64,000 nt of DNA from Phoronis australis (GCA_002633005.1 NMRA01000003.1:2453159-2517158); one strand, 5' to 3'. Counted from the first letter of the stretch, positions 12,805-25,605 are shown. Numbers and translations are program-made. The notes: generated by a model not told the origin, from the sequence alone.

Positions 12805-14193
12805 GTCAGTAACACCGAGTAGACTTGGAGTTTATAGAATGCATTTTCATTTAACAAAATTTGAATTATTGGACATATTCCGTTCATTTAGTCTATGCAT
12901 TTCTGAACGCACAAAGGTGGATTTAGGGGTCTCTGGGGACATGGGCACCCTTGTGGCTGTGACCTTGAAAATAAAATGTTTGTAGGCTAATTCTCCATTT
13001 ATATGGAACAAATTAAATTGAATATATTTTCCAGTATTTGGGATATGCAAAATAAACTGAACATACTGGTGCAGAGTTCGCTAAAAATGATACAACATTC
13101 ATTGTTGGATACTGTCTTTCTTCATTTCTCGTATTGTCTTAAAATACTCTGTAAGTGCGGATCGCATCTGCAGCTAGCTTCCCAAGCGATATCGTTACAA
13201 GAATAAACAATAGAAAATTTGTTTTTAAAATTGTATTAGACTGCAGTACGTCGAATGTATACTACATTCATCGAAGGCAAGAAATAAAATGAGAGCTCAG
13301 TGAGGAGTGAGACATAACACACCATTCACAACACAGCAATGGGGAACTTGGCGTAGCAAGTGATCAAAGGTCTATACCATCAACAGTGCTGCCAGTGGTC
13401 ACTACAGGGGAGCTACTTGACAGATGCAATCCACACTCAAGGAGTATTTTTAGACACTATGAGAAATACAGAAAGAAGTTATCTAGCAACGAATGTTGTA
13501 TGATTTTTAACGAACTTTGCACCAGAGGGCACTGCTACCAAATTGTACTAACTTCGTCTGTTGTGTATATGCGAAATTATTCAAGCATTGCCAGCTGTCG
13601 GTGTGGGAATTTACCGAATTGCTGTCTATATGTTGTCATGGGGATCTAATTATAAAATAACAGTGGTTGTTACTTTATCCTATTCCAAGAAAGAAGCACT
13701 TTACTCCATTGTGGATGTAGCGCTTTATTGAACAAATGCCTCTGGGTCACAGGACACCCATCTAGGTTGTCCCTTTCATTTACAACTGCATAAAATATCC
13801 CTTATGAATTGATGAATTGAGTGGTGATTATGCAGTTTTCATAATTATATTCAACACAGTTAAAGTTGTGTCTGTTATTAGGGTTAACAATAGGACTTTG
13901 CATAGACATTTTCTGAGGCGCATAACTGACTGTGTGAATTAGAATACTCGAGAAATCCAACCATGTAGCCTCCTGAAAATAGTGAAGGACAAAATTTTTC
14001 CAGTTTTATGTGTGTAACATAGTAGGAAGTTACCGTTTGCTGTCTTAGGGTTATTGTGAATGTCTGTCCTTTGTTAATTGCTATCGTTTCCCCCCTTGCG
14101 TCAAAGTGTAATTTTTAGTCTAAACCATTGTGGAACTATTTTTGAAGAATGATCCAGCTAATTGGTTGTGTTTTTCATATCCTGTTATTGTCG

Positions 14194-14667
14194 TATACCG
14201 GGGATTTTTTAAAGCGCCCCTATCAACATAAAGCCCGCTTGGGGACTTTTTCGGAATCGTTTTATATGCCTGGCATGGGGCGAACATGAAAAATGGACCA
14301 AGTTGCCACTATTTTCTCAATTTGGGTTCTTAAAAGGATCTTTAAATAGTTAAAATTTACCATAAGTGTTGCCGAACTGCTCTTATTGAAGCCAAACTGT
14401 CAGCAAACTGAAATCCTGCTGATATTTCAAGTCCATCACTGGTGTTTCTTTGACTCTCTGTAACAGCACAGGCAACTGTGTTACCGTTGACTAAAAGCGC
14501 AGCTATATTCTGCTGGCACACAACCAACCACTCTTTATTGTCAACGACGTTTACTGTGAATCGGTCAAAAATGATTTGGGTTCACGCATTTGCTTAAAGC
14601 ACTTTTTAAACCCTGAATGAGGGCGCTGCATTTGGCTATACAACTTTCCAAAAGAGCCCCAGTATAT
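14194..14667. mobile_element. candidate MITE
   Basis: TATACCGGGGATTTTTT at the left and a reverse-complement relative (AAAAGAGCCCCAGTATA) at the right, about 17 bases with a few mismatches, bound a 474-bp stretch ending in TA on both sides. The imperfect ends make this tentative. It sits just before the UNC45 exon at 14751. Confidence 0.4.
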
Positions 14668-14750
14668 GCATAACTATGCCCTTCCCTGACTTAAGAAGAT
14701 GTCTGTTTCACGCTAAGATGTATGTGGTGGTTGTACCCATCTCTTGACAG

Positions 14751-14964
14751 GCTACTGTAATACTCAAGTCAACGGGTCTGAGTAAGTTATGTGCCTTGAT
14801 GGGCTGTGACACTGAGGAAGTGTGTGTGGCTGTCTCACATCTTGTCCACAACATTATCAACGGGATAACTGACTTGGAGAAGTTTAGGGAGAGTTACAGG
14901 AGACACCAGGAGGAGATACGACGCGAGGGTCGGGCCAGGAAAAGATTTGAACCCCTCAAACTAG
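14751..14964 (+). CDS. unc45: UNC45 exon: central domain
   Basis: Begins after ctcttgacag with ATVILKSTGLSKLCALMG, matching the ATVILHAV...ICSLM block of vertebrate UNC45. It ends one base into a codon at CTA G|gtgaga. It finishes with a very charged stretch (REEIRREGRARKRFEPL-like) that vertebrate proteins also show as a low-conservation, KE-rich loop. The next compatible exon is 13.7 kb away at 28687. The phase (1) and the sequence both fit that join, so the exons at 15.7-19.2 kb are not part of UNC45. Confidence 0.9.
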
Positions 14965-15667
14965 GTGAGAAGTGCTGTTTGAGCTGATGAAGTGGCATGC
15001 TTATATTGTGGTCATATTTTTATAGGGGGCTTTGAGGAGGTGTTACAGAGTTTTTAATTTTATGAGAACCTAAAATGATAGATATTGCACGAACTTGTCA
15101 ATGGATTATAACCAAATGTGACATTAGCAACGTCACATTTATCTTGTGTACCACCCTGTATGCAGAGCAGTGTGTAGTGCTTGAGTGTATTGGGTGTAGG
15201 AGGAGAGTACAAATAAACAAAATGCCAAACGGTAGATAAATGACATTTACGGTTTTACTCAGTCCCAAATGTCTCAAAAATGTTGCGAAAGTGAAATGTA
15301 TTCTTGTTGTAAATTAAAGGAACTTTTGATCAAAGAAAATTGACATCATCCATGCAGCTTTGAATAAAAATGTCTCAGTCATGATCCTTCAAGTTTTACA
15401 TCCACTATAAACAAAGCTTGGAATTTTCCGCGGAAACGCGAATTTCCACTTTTTTCATTCTTTCTCTGCGCATTTTTGATATTTCTGCAGAAAAAAGTCG
15501 GATTTGCGATTAAATTTCCGCCACAAATTTGTTTCTATCCGCGGCATTGCCGCCGACTTTCAGCTCGAAAAGCAGAAACTACTCTTAATGTTTCGGAGAA
15601 ACGTATATCATCATTCATTGTCTGCTTGTGGTTGTAAATTGCGGTGACAAATACTGCAATTCTGCAG

Positions 15668-15890
15668 CCAAAATTGTGTGGAGGTGGGAGTGGACAGAAT
15701 ATTTCATGGAAGAAGTGGATGAAAGAATTGGAAAATATGTTCGCAAACAACAAAAGTCAAGGTTTCCACTCTGTTTGCCAGAGAGGAATCAATTACGGCC
15801 TGCTTGGCCAAATCGCCTTGGAGGACCACCTGAAAATGATGAAACATTTGAAAGAAAAACGCTTACTGAAAAGAAACTCTACCATAACTG
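15668..15890 (+). CDS. candidate exon of unknown gene inside UNC45 intron
   Basis: A 223-bp open stretch from an acceptor-like ctgcag to ACTG|gtaagt, a strong donor. In the better of two open frames it contains WKKWMKELENMFANNKSQGF and YGLLGQIALEDHLKMMKHLK; that frame has more G/C in third positions, like the UNC45 exons. It ends one base into a codon. A second frame is also open over most of the stretch, so the frame is not certain. I do not recognise the protein. A possible linking exon begins at 16594 (tttttttcgctag, phase-compatible, reading VDCSAVGVLGQSFEMKVFA), but no good donor was found for it. Confidence 0.35.
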
Positions 15891-17296
15891 GTAAGTAATT
15901 CGTTGGATTTGCTATGTAAAAGCATTGGAATCGTGGGATGTGAGTGATATATGAAATTCTTTTTGTTTTATCCCTTTTGCCAAATTGGCTGGTTGGCCTG
16001 AGTCTTCTTTTTTCTACTTGCCGCCGAAATGGGATACAAAGTGCTATTTTCAATGCTGCAATGATGTTTTAAAGTGCCGTTGACATATTCTAATTTATTT
16101 CGATATTTTTCATGACTTATTTTATGTCTTTGATACTGACCGACTCGAGCTTTGCAGTTCAAGAGTGAATCGGTCACTTGCCAGGTTCTAAATGATCTGA
16201 TTGGTCTAAGCCACGTTTACAAATTCTACCACCCTATTTTCAGGGTCCTGGTAGTTATTCCTTTTGTAAAATGAGTCACATAGTTTGTTCTGCGTGGCTT
16301 ATGAACAATTAACACCTATGATAATTATTGTTTGAAACTGAAGTTTGGCCAACTTAGGATTATGATTGGTGTATTCCGTAGTTTAAATTATGTTATTTTT
16401 TGACTTTCGTTTTTTGCCATGTTAACAGTTTGGGGATGAGCTGTCTTTACTTTTTCCGTTTTCGTTGGAATTGTGTATATATTTCAGGCTTTCCAGATTT
16501 TCTCATTTTTATAATTATGTATCATAATCATAAGAACTGAAAGTAATTTTTTTTCTTGTTGAACTTTTTTCTGTTTAGCTTTTTTTTCGCTAGTAGATTG
16601 TTCAGCGGTCGGTGTGCTGGGTCAGTCATTTGAAATGAAAGTTTTTGCAATTCAAGTACTTGAGGGAACGTTCACAGTTTGTTCGAGTGTACAAAACATA
16701 TTATGCTTTCCTAACACATTGCTTAAACTTTTATGTCATGCAAGCAGCAAGATTCCTGAGGGGAGGTGGGAACGCTAATGAAATTGGTGATAATTTTGAG
16801 CAATCTCTAAGTTGACATTTGCACGAGTACAAAATGCTTTGACATAAACAAAAATTCAAAAGTCTTTCGGAACAAAGCGTGAAAATACCTGGTGAACTGT
16901 TCAACTTCTGTTGTAGTCTGTTTTTTATTTTCTATGCCACTTTGAAATTAATATTCCACTGTTTGACTAATGGCAAAAATTCTATTACATGTTGTAATAG
17001 AAATTGATGGATTTAGACACTTACAAATCATGTCAGTAGACAGACCCTTGCAAACTTAAGAGAGATATTGTTTCAGTTTCATATGACTAATTTTGTTGTG
17101 TTTGTTGCCTCTAATTTCTCGTTTTCCTACTAGATATCACTCCTCTACACTTTGTATTTGTGTATATGTGTTATGCTTTGAATTAATAAAAATACATGAC
17201 TAGTTGCTAAGTGTATATTGCAAATGTATGACCACTCATTCTGCTGGTATCCAGGTTGCACAACAACTGAATTTTATATTTTTTATCATATGTCAG

Positions 17297-17413
17297 GCTG
17301 TGCCTAAGGAAAACGTTTATGGTGCCCATCTCATGTTTGGTGGCAAGCTTGTAGAAGAGAGCTTGCCAACATTCATTCTCATTGGTGACAGAGTCAGCAA
17401 CTCAAAAGCTATG
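17297..17413 (+). CDS. candidate penultimate exon of unknown gene inside UNC45 intron
   Basis: 39 codons, phase 0-0, between atatgtcag and ATG|gtatgc: AVPKENVYGAHLMFGGKLVE then ESLPTFILIGDRVSNSKAM. It cannot belong to UNC45, whose flanking exons (14964 and 28687) join in phase 1 with continuous homology. Its join to the next candidate exon at 18947 is in frame. Family not recognised. Confidence 0.5.
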
Positions 17414-17628
17414 GTATGCATTTTGACCAGTAAAAAAGACAGACCATGGGAATTTTACATGGTTTGTAGCGCTGTCACAACTTCATAACATGTTCTGCGT
17501 ATGACACCAGAAAAATTGCAATTTACACTTAAAGGAATGTCATAGTCTTCAATTTTCACAGCCAACCTCTCATGCTAGTAGTCCAGACATACTGTTGTAG
17601 TAGTTTTGTGTACAAAATTTCATATTTA

Positions 17629-18671
17629 CCGTATTCGCCCTAATAAGTGCCCATGCCCCTATAAGCGCTCCCCCCACACGTTTTCAGACATCGATAAAAT
17701 AAGTGCCCTGCCCATGAATGTGTATACATGCGAAAAATCCCTTACCTACAGTTCTAAAATTCTACAGTAACGTCTTCAATTTATCAATAAGATCCGATAG
17801 TCCTGACAAAATGATTGTGCACGGAATTTGCAGACAACAAGCCTTGCTGCTATCTGGGTATTCAGGCGTGACTATATACTTCAAACTTCTGCAGTGCTTC
17901 AAAAGGAACGCTCAAGTTTTGCCGCTCTTGCGAGGAGTGTGTCCCACTATGGTTAGGCCTTTCAGAACAGATGCAGCATACTTGTCAGCAGGATTGTATT
18001 GTTTCTTTCCAGTACAGATCTTTTCCCTCATCAGGAATCCAAACTTCTTTGAACACTTGAAAACCTCGAATCGAAGACTAATAAAAAAACTTGACTGGTG
18101 TTAGAAGCATGTGGCCAGGAATCGCACACTACATACACGTAGGCCTGCTACTCTGGCAAATGAACTCTGATGACACGCATGCACTCGCTCACTTGGCGCA
18201 CAACAAGGGGTGTTCGTCCAGATTTTTCTCGTGTTGCGGAGTGCGATCTAGCACAGATTTGGACTTAATCTGCGGTTAATCCTGACTCCACAGGAACTTA
18301 AAAATCTTAGGGACACTATTTGGAAAACTTTCATTTAATTTGTTGAGTGAAAACTGTTTTTTATTTAAGAATTCAAGTTGCCCTATTGACGATGGCTAGG
18401 CAGCGACCCTTCAGTTGGTGAGTTTTCGCCCAGGGATTTCCGCACAATTTTCTGAAATAGGATCATAATTTAACAACAAAGTTCAATAGCAATGCACCAC
18501 AATTTTGTGGAAAGTCTGTCATAGGTTACAGATAGGTCGCAGAGCGTAAATTTGATGAATCCTAACTTCCGATTTCACCCATTTCGGAGAACGGACTTCA
18601 ACCGCTTTAGGCGCCCCACTCCCGAAACGAATTTTTCTATGCGCCCTGGGTGCTTATTAGGGCGAATGCGA
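17629..18671. mobile_element. TIR element, CCGTATTCGCC family, copy 1
   Basis: Left end CCGTATTCGCCCTAATAAGT and right end (reverse complement) TCGCATTCGCCCTAATAAGC are inverted repeats of about 24 bp. TA lies just outside both ends, as in Tc1/mariner-type insertion. 1043 bp with no transposase, so non-autonomous. The open frame 17718-18104 inside it has no recognisable family. It sits between the two best exons of the nested candidate gene. Confidence 0.8.
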
Positions 18672-18946
18672 TATTGGAAAAGAAAATTATGTCAATCTCC
18701 ATGAGGAACAGTCACATGACTTATGAATATCTTGACATCTCTACAAATTTAAAGAAGATTCTATGATCATCATATATTCAAAAATATGTAGTTGTACGAG
18801 TTAAAATCACGAGTCCTTTGTGACAAAGCTAGCTGATAACCTTAAAGAACTTCAGCAAATCAAGAATTAAGCTTCTATCACTCACACCGCAAATGTTGCA
18901 TTATTATCTTTTTTATTTTGATTTTAAAAAAATATCTTGTTTGCAG

Positions 18947-19186
18947 CTAATTGTCTTCATTGCTGAGAATTCTCTGCCACTGTCAGCTGCACCAAAGGTA
19001 CTTGATCTGGTAAAGTCCCTCGCCAATGACAAGCCGTGTTCAAGTGAGTGCTACTTGATAATTCCACTGCCTCGCATAAGCTTAAATATGGTGTGGCAGA
19101 AACTGCATGAAAAGCTTCTCACACAGCTAAGGGAGATACCATTCTCTCTAAACCTTGAGGAATCCACAAACTCCAACAGCAGTTAA
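18947..19186 (+). CDS. candidate last exon of unknown gene inside UNC45 intron
   Basis: After ttgtttgcag, phase 0: LIVFIAENSLPLSAAPKVLD, LVKSLANDKPCSSECYLIIP, LPRISLNMVWQKLHEKLLTQ, then a Ser/Asn-rich tail and TAA at 19184-19186. The alternating strand (LIVFI), helix, LPRIS and helix layout recalls the C-terminal subdomain of AMP-forming acyl-CoA ligases, but the similarity is faint and I do not claim it. With the 17297 exon it gives 118 continuous residues. A nested gene in the same orientation as its host is the simplest reading; an old retained duplicate fragment is the alternative. Confidence 0.5.
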   Translation, partial: LIVFIAENSLPLSAAPKVLDLVKSLANDKPCSSECYLIIPLPRISLNMVWQKLHEKLLTQLREIPFSLNLEESTNSNSS

Positions 19187-19319
19187 GAAGTTGTGGTTGT
19201 ACTTTTAAGTCATTTTTCCGAGAAGAAGAGGATTCTCATAAAGCACTTGGTTTCTTTTGTAATACTAAGTCTCACCAGGCAACAGCTGTTTGTGGAAATT
19301 GACAAAATGTTCAAGCTGT

Positions 19320-20110
19320 ATAATCTGTCAGTCATAGTTGTAATTTGATCTAGTGTATATTGTGTAAATATGATCAAAATCTTGGTATTGATTCATTGAT
19401 GTGACACTGGCAAAAATTATGATGTATTTTAATGTTAAAAAATTTTGGAGCTTGTAAGATAAAAGAATTTGTCAGTCATATATGTATATATATGTATCAT
19501 ATTCATTACGCCACATCTTAAATGTCAATTGTCATATAGTGTTTGATTTTACTTTATTTCTGTTTCTGTTGACAAAGGATGTCATTATATGCGAAAATTT
19601 CAGTTGATCCATTCTTGTTGTTTTATTTACATATATATATATTCTACATTTCGTGAAACAATAGTATCCTTGAGAGGATCTGGATCACCTTATTTAGTTT
19701 CAGATTTATTTTCTACCTTATTTATCAGTTATAATAGTTGTAATGTGATTTAAGTGTATATTGCATGATTGTGTACATTATAATCTACATCTTGGAAGTA
19801 TTAATTCATTGGCATGACAGTGGCAAAAATGTTATGATGTACTATGTTATCAAGTTTTGGAACTTGTATTAAGTTAAAAGAATTTGTCAGTGGTAGTTGT
19901 ATGTTAAGTGATGCGATGACATCTGGAGTACATGAGGTAATTGTGTGCATTGTGATTTACACCTTGAAAGTAATGGCGTATTATGTGATGAAATTTTGGA
20001 GCTTTTAAGTGAAAAAACTTTGTCAGTCATAGTTGAAAGGTTATCTTCCTGAGTTGTTGTATAAGATGTGATTTGATAGACATCCAATTCAAAATACATG
20101 ACTTGTTCAC
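19320..20110 (+). repeat. ~150-bp diverged repeats after the nested gene stop
   Basis: Three to four copies share the order GTCAGTCATAGTTGTAA, a GTGTATATTG stretch, ATCTACATCTTGGAAGTATT, TGGCAAAAATTATGATGTA, and TTTTGGAGCTTGTAAG..AAAAGAATTT. Copies start near 19325, 19730, 19890 and 20022. This lies within what would be the 3' untranslated region of the nested candidate gene. Confidence 0.65.
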
Positions 20111-21089
20111 ATTATGATCTACGTCTTGTGTCCAAATTATTGTTGCTGATCAAGATGTCGGCTACTGTTTGGTGATGAGTGCAATTCCCCCTCGTTAAAC
20201 CGCTGAAGTTGAATGTGTTTTGCTAACACGACACAATTACAGGGCATCGTGTGATAAAAATGTTAACTTTCGATCTGTTGAGGTATGCAGTGGTGTATTT
20301 GGGGGCAGTACAAAAATACTATTTTTTGTCAAGGGTCATCCCTGTATAAACCTGCCTTTTGTTAATGAAAACTTCTCATTTAAACTACTTTAACCATAAA
20401 ATAAGCCCCAACTCGCTCATTCCTCAGCATGACACCCTCTCCTTTTAAATTTCACTGCATTCTCTGTTGCTGGAATTAAGATCACTTTGATAAAGCTGTG
20501 GTATACATCTCAGATCACTCCTCTGTGTTACTCCGACAGGGAGTAAACAAGAGGGGTTGGCACATATCAACAAAGGAACAGCAGTTGCAATGGGCATTTC
20601 TTCTCTTTTCTTCTGCTGTTGTTAGACAATTTTTGAATAACATCAGTCTTTGGCCGTATCGTAATGAGAAATTGAAAACTGAGCGCCGTAATTAAAAACT
20701 GTAACGATTTGCTTAGGCTAAAAGCCTCATCAGATGGTAAGACTTACAACCTAATCACAGGACAACCAAATTAAGTCTGCTGAGTGAAAACGCTGATTTT
20801 CTGTAACAGTTGTAGGTTGCATGAAGATATCTGCTGATTCACCAAAGTAATAAACTGCTTTATGTGCAATTTTTTTTTGTTGACTGACTTATTGCCCTAT
20901 CAGGATTGACTCCATGCTGGTTAGACTGACAGTGCCTTTTGACACTTGCTTTATCACCTGAGAGTGTTGTTTTCAGCAAGGCACTCTTCCAACCTTTGAG
21001 TTAGGTCTATGTAAAATTTGCTGCAGTTTCACAATCTTTTGGAGCATCCCAGATTACACAGCGACACTAGGATTGCACTGTGCCACAAT

Positions 21090-21500
21090 ATCTGTATTTT
21101 GTGCCATTGGAGTTCCACATGTTCTTTGTTGTATTCTTTACAACTTTTTCTCGGCTCCATTACCGTCTATTGTTTCTTTCAATGTCAAGGAAGTATTACT
21201 GCTTTGCTGTGTGCTGCAACTCCAGCAGGTAACCGTGGCGAGTATCTATGGATGAGTGATTTTAGGTTCTTCACTTTCCTGACATCAGTCAAAGACAAGA
21301 AAATACAGAGCGATTTGATTAAGCAAGTTAACTTTGTTGATTCTACTTGGAACCTAACTGAATTTCTTTCCTCAACGATAGCTTTTCAGTTGAGTTTCTT
21401 TTTAATGGTTAAAATTGGCCATACACCACGACAGTTTCTGACATTATCTGTGAAAGTGCGCACTTTCTTACCTCTGGGACAAAGGAGAGTTCTATTGCTG
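21090..21500 (+). repeat. dispersed repeat, partner at 43060-43390 (opposite strand)
   Basis: TTTTGTGCCATTGGAGTTCC, TTTACAACTTTTTCT, GTGCTGCAACTCC and CTTTCTTACCTCTGGGACAA are matched in order by the minus strand of 43060-43390. The translated core has a Cys-x4-Cys and a following F-P (minus copy KYYSCAVGCNS), faintly like a THAP finger. Stops and shifts in both copies show decay. The 185-codon frame here is probably chance. Confidence 0.5.
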
Positions 21501-21599
21501 TGCAGGACAGCCCTAGTCTATAAACAACACAGTACAATAATGGTATGGAAGATTTCAAATGGCTGTGAATATTGATAGTTTATGTATACATGTTATAAA

Positions 21600-24500
21600 A
21601 GAACCATGAAGTCTTAAACATGCATTTGGCTTGTTTACTAGTATAAGGCTAGTCAATTGACGTTCATGTTTTTTAGTCGGTGGGCCAGATCTCATAGCGT
21701 TCATCCTTGTGAGAACTTTGGGGGGCAACCTAGTTTTTTCTATGTGGCTAGATAATATAAATAAAAATCAAATTCCACTCCCAGTACGAGGTAGAGAATA
21801 GTAGACTTTCTCTTTTTAGGACTCGTTTCTAGCCTATCAGTAACTCTACTCAATTAGTCAAAAAGGTTTTGTGTACACTTTTCAAGGAAATTTTGTGTGT
21901 TACCAACCATTAGCTCTCAGGAGATTAAAAGTATTTCTCAGGTTTGTATTAGACTTGAAGGCTAGGTCAGTCCATCATATTTTGCATGCAGGGTACATCA
22001 AACAATTTACTAATCCCTTGTTCTACTGCAAGGGTACAAAGCTATCAGATTTCATGTAAAGACCAGAGAGTGTGGGTTTACAATAAATAGATGTAACAAT
22101 ATCACCATTTACTCATCACAGAAGAATATCCAGTAATGGGCAAAATAGAATCTGTTTCTATTTCTGTAGTGAATTTTTTGATTGGATGTTAGGAGTTCAT
22201 GAATTGAAAAATAGGTCTACTTTAACTAGACTTGCGAGGAAATCAAGAATGTGTCATCCGCATATCTCCGACATTCATCTGGTTCGAAATATTTGATTCA
22301 ATTGCAAAGGGCAATTCCCTCTGGTGGCTCTTGAATTATATTAAATTATATTTAATTTTGGTCGTATGAGAGAACCCATGGTAACGTTGTATATCCGGTC
22401 ATAATATTCACTTTTAAACAAGACACGGTTTAAAGTCTGTACTTTATCAGTTGGGCTATATAACATATCTCTATAACTTCATCAATTGGTATATTGATAA
22501 ATAAGCTTGTTACGCTATATCGAAACTGCTCGTGAAAGGAGTGTGCGGTTAATAGAATGAATCTCTTCAACCAAATGAAAGGAAGCTCTTACATAAGCTC
22601 TGTCGTTGATTAAATTTAAAATAGTGACTAGAAATTTTGTTAATAATAACTGATACAGTACGGTAGGTCCCAGAGGTACACTGCTTTATGAGTTGAACGA
22701 GCTGATAGGGAACCACTCGGTCAAACTGTGTCGTAAGTTTCCTTTACGATTGCACTAGTACGCCTGGCTTGGTATAATCAGTCAATATTGGGATCACGAG
22801 TTTCAAGTTACCGTTATTAATGTCATTTGAGAGTTTACACTTCATTTAAAGAGCAGGTATCTTCATTCAATTACAACTGTGGTAGAAATTGTCTTAACTC
22901 AATTTTGACTTGTCTTGTGACAAATTTGACGTGTGCTTTACCATCCAACAATGCTTTTAGAAATAAAGCGACAAATTGTTAATTTTTTTTACTATAGTGC
23001 CTGTTTCATTAAATTTCAGCTGTCCAATTTCTGCCATTCAAACTATGAAAAAGTTCAACTTTCATTGATAGGTATAGTTTTTATGCAGTCCGAAGTAGTG
23101 AGACAGAAAGTTGCCATGAAGAGACAGTGGTTAACACTGGCACCTGTCTCTGTTCTCTAAATCCCTTAACAAAAAGCTGGTCATAATAGTCCAGGGGCTG
23201 TTTTGAGTGCCAATTGGTAAGAAGCATTCTTGTGTAGTCATGTAGTGCCTAATGGATTACAGTATAAATGTTTTTAGGGCTAGAGAAGAACAGTTGAATG
23301 TTGCTTGAGATCAGGATCAATAAGCTGGCAGGTTAATTTATGCGCCAAGCATTGTTCAAAGCATTAATTACAGTTTCACAGTTCTTTCCGAGTCCAAAAG
23401 TCGTCTGAACGAGCAATAAATTGAAACCAATTTCACAGTGGTCGAAATCAAAAGTAAGCTTTGTTAACAGAAGACAAGCTTATTGCAACATTAATGGAAA
23501 AATCAACCAAACCTTGTATTTTTTGTTACTTCTTGCTTCGAACGTAACCTATATCTTATGGGTGTTGCCATGGTGATCATACTAATTGTGACTTCATGCT
23601 CATTATTCTAAACTATTTTTTCACCTTGCCTGCTTTTATGTTGTCCTAGATGATTAGTGTTCATACTTGAAGTATTGAAAATTTCCAGATACTTTTACTT
23701 TTTCTAGAATTTCATCGAAAATGCTGTTTTTAGAGAAAGAAAAGTAAACAGAAAAATATATTTTTTTGCATTTAGTTAATTTTTGTTGTTGTTGGCTCAA
23801 AGATTACAATTTTGCTGTCTTAGACAAACTTGTAATTAAAACCTTTAAGCTAATTCCTGAAAATTTATTTTTCAACATGTTTACAAATGCTTTTGCTTGA
23901 ATTTATCTTTTCATGAATCGAATACACAAAAAAAATTACAACAATTTGGCTGAAGAGTTTGGTTTGATCATGTCTAAAGTGGCACTGTGATCTGTGATAT
24001 GTTACCTCCATGACATCTTACGCCTTCTTCATTGTGAACATTAGGCAAACCTGATGTTGAGTGTGCTGTTCCCTAAGGCAGCAGGCTGTGTTGATTAGCT
24101 TTGAACCTTATAAATAAAATCTGTGTACTCCACAAAATTGACTGCTCCTGCTTTTGTTTTCTTCTGGTGATAAACAAATCAATTATTTGTTTGTGGTTAA
24201 TTTATTGATGTCCACTGGGGTCATCATTTACACTGTTTGTGAATGCATGCACGTGAGGTCAGCCAGCGTGTGATGGAAACATGTGGTCAAGTCATAGAAA
24301 CACTTTGTGTTAATCGATCCTGTCCTACCTCAAAACATTTGACCATGTGCTGCTCTAGTGGAAGTTGTCCTGTCTTGAATAGTAAACAGCTTGAAATTGG
24401 ATGCAAATGATGAGTGCCCTGTACATCCCAAGGGACATAATAAAATCTGGTTCCAGTTAGCGCTAGTTAACATTGACATTTGAGGGAGCTTAGTATGTGA

Positions 24501-24690
24501 CTCGCGTAAAAGCAAGTGTCATGGTGTTTTTTCCTGGTCCATTTAGCAGTATTCTAATTTGTTTTCATAAATATTATGTGTTCTTCGGTTTAATATTGAA
24601 CAACACTTTTTGTCAACAGTGAAGTAAATTACAATAAAGTCATGCCAATTTTGGTAAAAAAATTATCGTCAAAATTGCCCTTTTTCACGG
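21600..24690. other. UNC45 intron, nothing recognised
   Basis: AT-rich with only short frames. No repeat family or gene could be supported by eye. Confidence 0.5.
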
Positions 24691-25010
24691 ACAAATTTTA
24701 TGTGAGTGCATGCCATCATCACTCTCCGGCCTCCTGGCATCAGGCATCTGCCGCTGTATCCATTAAATCCCTTGTAGGATCATAATGAGATTTGGCAGAT
24801 GAATTCCTATAATGACAAATTGCGGCAAGTTTCAGACCAAGCCAACTACTGCTCTGCTCCCTAGTGGCAGTTTCATTTGTTATGTTCATCTCTGTATCAT
24901 TGAGTTACTTGGTGGATTTTCATGAAAATTGACAAATTGTTTTCTATGAAGGAGATTAACACTTCTTCCCATTTTCTGACAGATTTAACAGAATTATTTT
25001 TCTGTGTATT
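24690..25010 (+). repeat. fragment of the CCTAGTGGC element
   Basis: GTGAGTGCATGCCATCATCA resembles the head, followed by TGCTCCCTAGTGGCAGTTTC and TTCATCTCTGTATC with GGATTTTCATGAAAATTGAC. Contains about two monomers. Confidence 0.55.
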
Positions 25011-25605
25011 CCGACATGCCCACCCACGATTCCTAGCCAGGCTACTCGTCACCAACTGGCGCACTTGTGCTCGACTATTCAATTTTTACAAAATATGTGG
25101 AAAAAAACATAAAGAAATAGTTTGGTAGTTCTGATTGGTGATGCAGAGAACAACTGGAAATATTAAAAGTTGATGTTCATCCATATGCTTAAGGAAGCAT
25201 TGTACACCTTGCATGGCTGATCACTCATCACAGACTTGGTTCCTTTCTTCTGAAATTCTATGAAAAAATGTAAAAGTTATGTCATTTCACCTCGAAAGTA
25301 GTAAAAAGTACAGCCAAACTAGTGGAATTTTGGGATTCTCAACATGTTCAACGCTCAATCAAACCAGATACATTGAACCTACTTGCCATTCATACCTCCA
25401 AACTTACCAAATCTGGCCTACCCCAAAGATCTATTTCTTACAGAGTATAAATTGCCCATGGTTATTACTGTATAGTGCCACCTAAGGCATCTAAAATATC
25501 TGCCATATTCTGTGATAGATATTGTGTCCATTTTTTCATATTTAACATTTCATTTCTAAATACACAAAGATATACAACAATGAGATATATGCAAATAAAA
25601 CACAG

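Noticed and set aside
17718-18104. 128-codon frame that could be a transposase
   Set aside because: It lies inside the non-autonomous TIR element, shows no DDE-type motifs, and is not preserved in the longer copy at 31825-33229.
17297-19186. Extra UNC45 exons in the 14964-28687 intron
   Set aside because: The flanking exons join in phase 1 with continuous UNC45 homology; these exons are phase 0 and bring a stop codon and unrelated sequence.
21018-21575. 185-codon plus-strand frame, the longest plain frame in the window
   Set aside because: Its composition looks random, it has no recognisable domain, and it overlaps a decayed repeat whose partner copy is broken in all frames.
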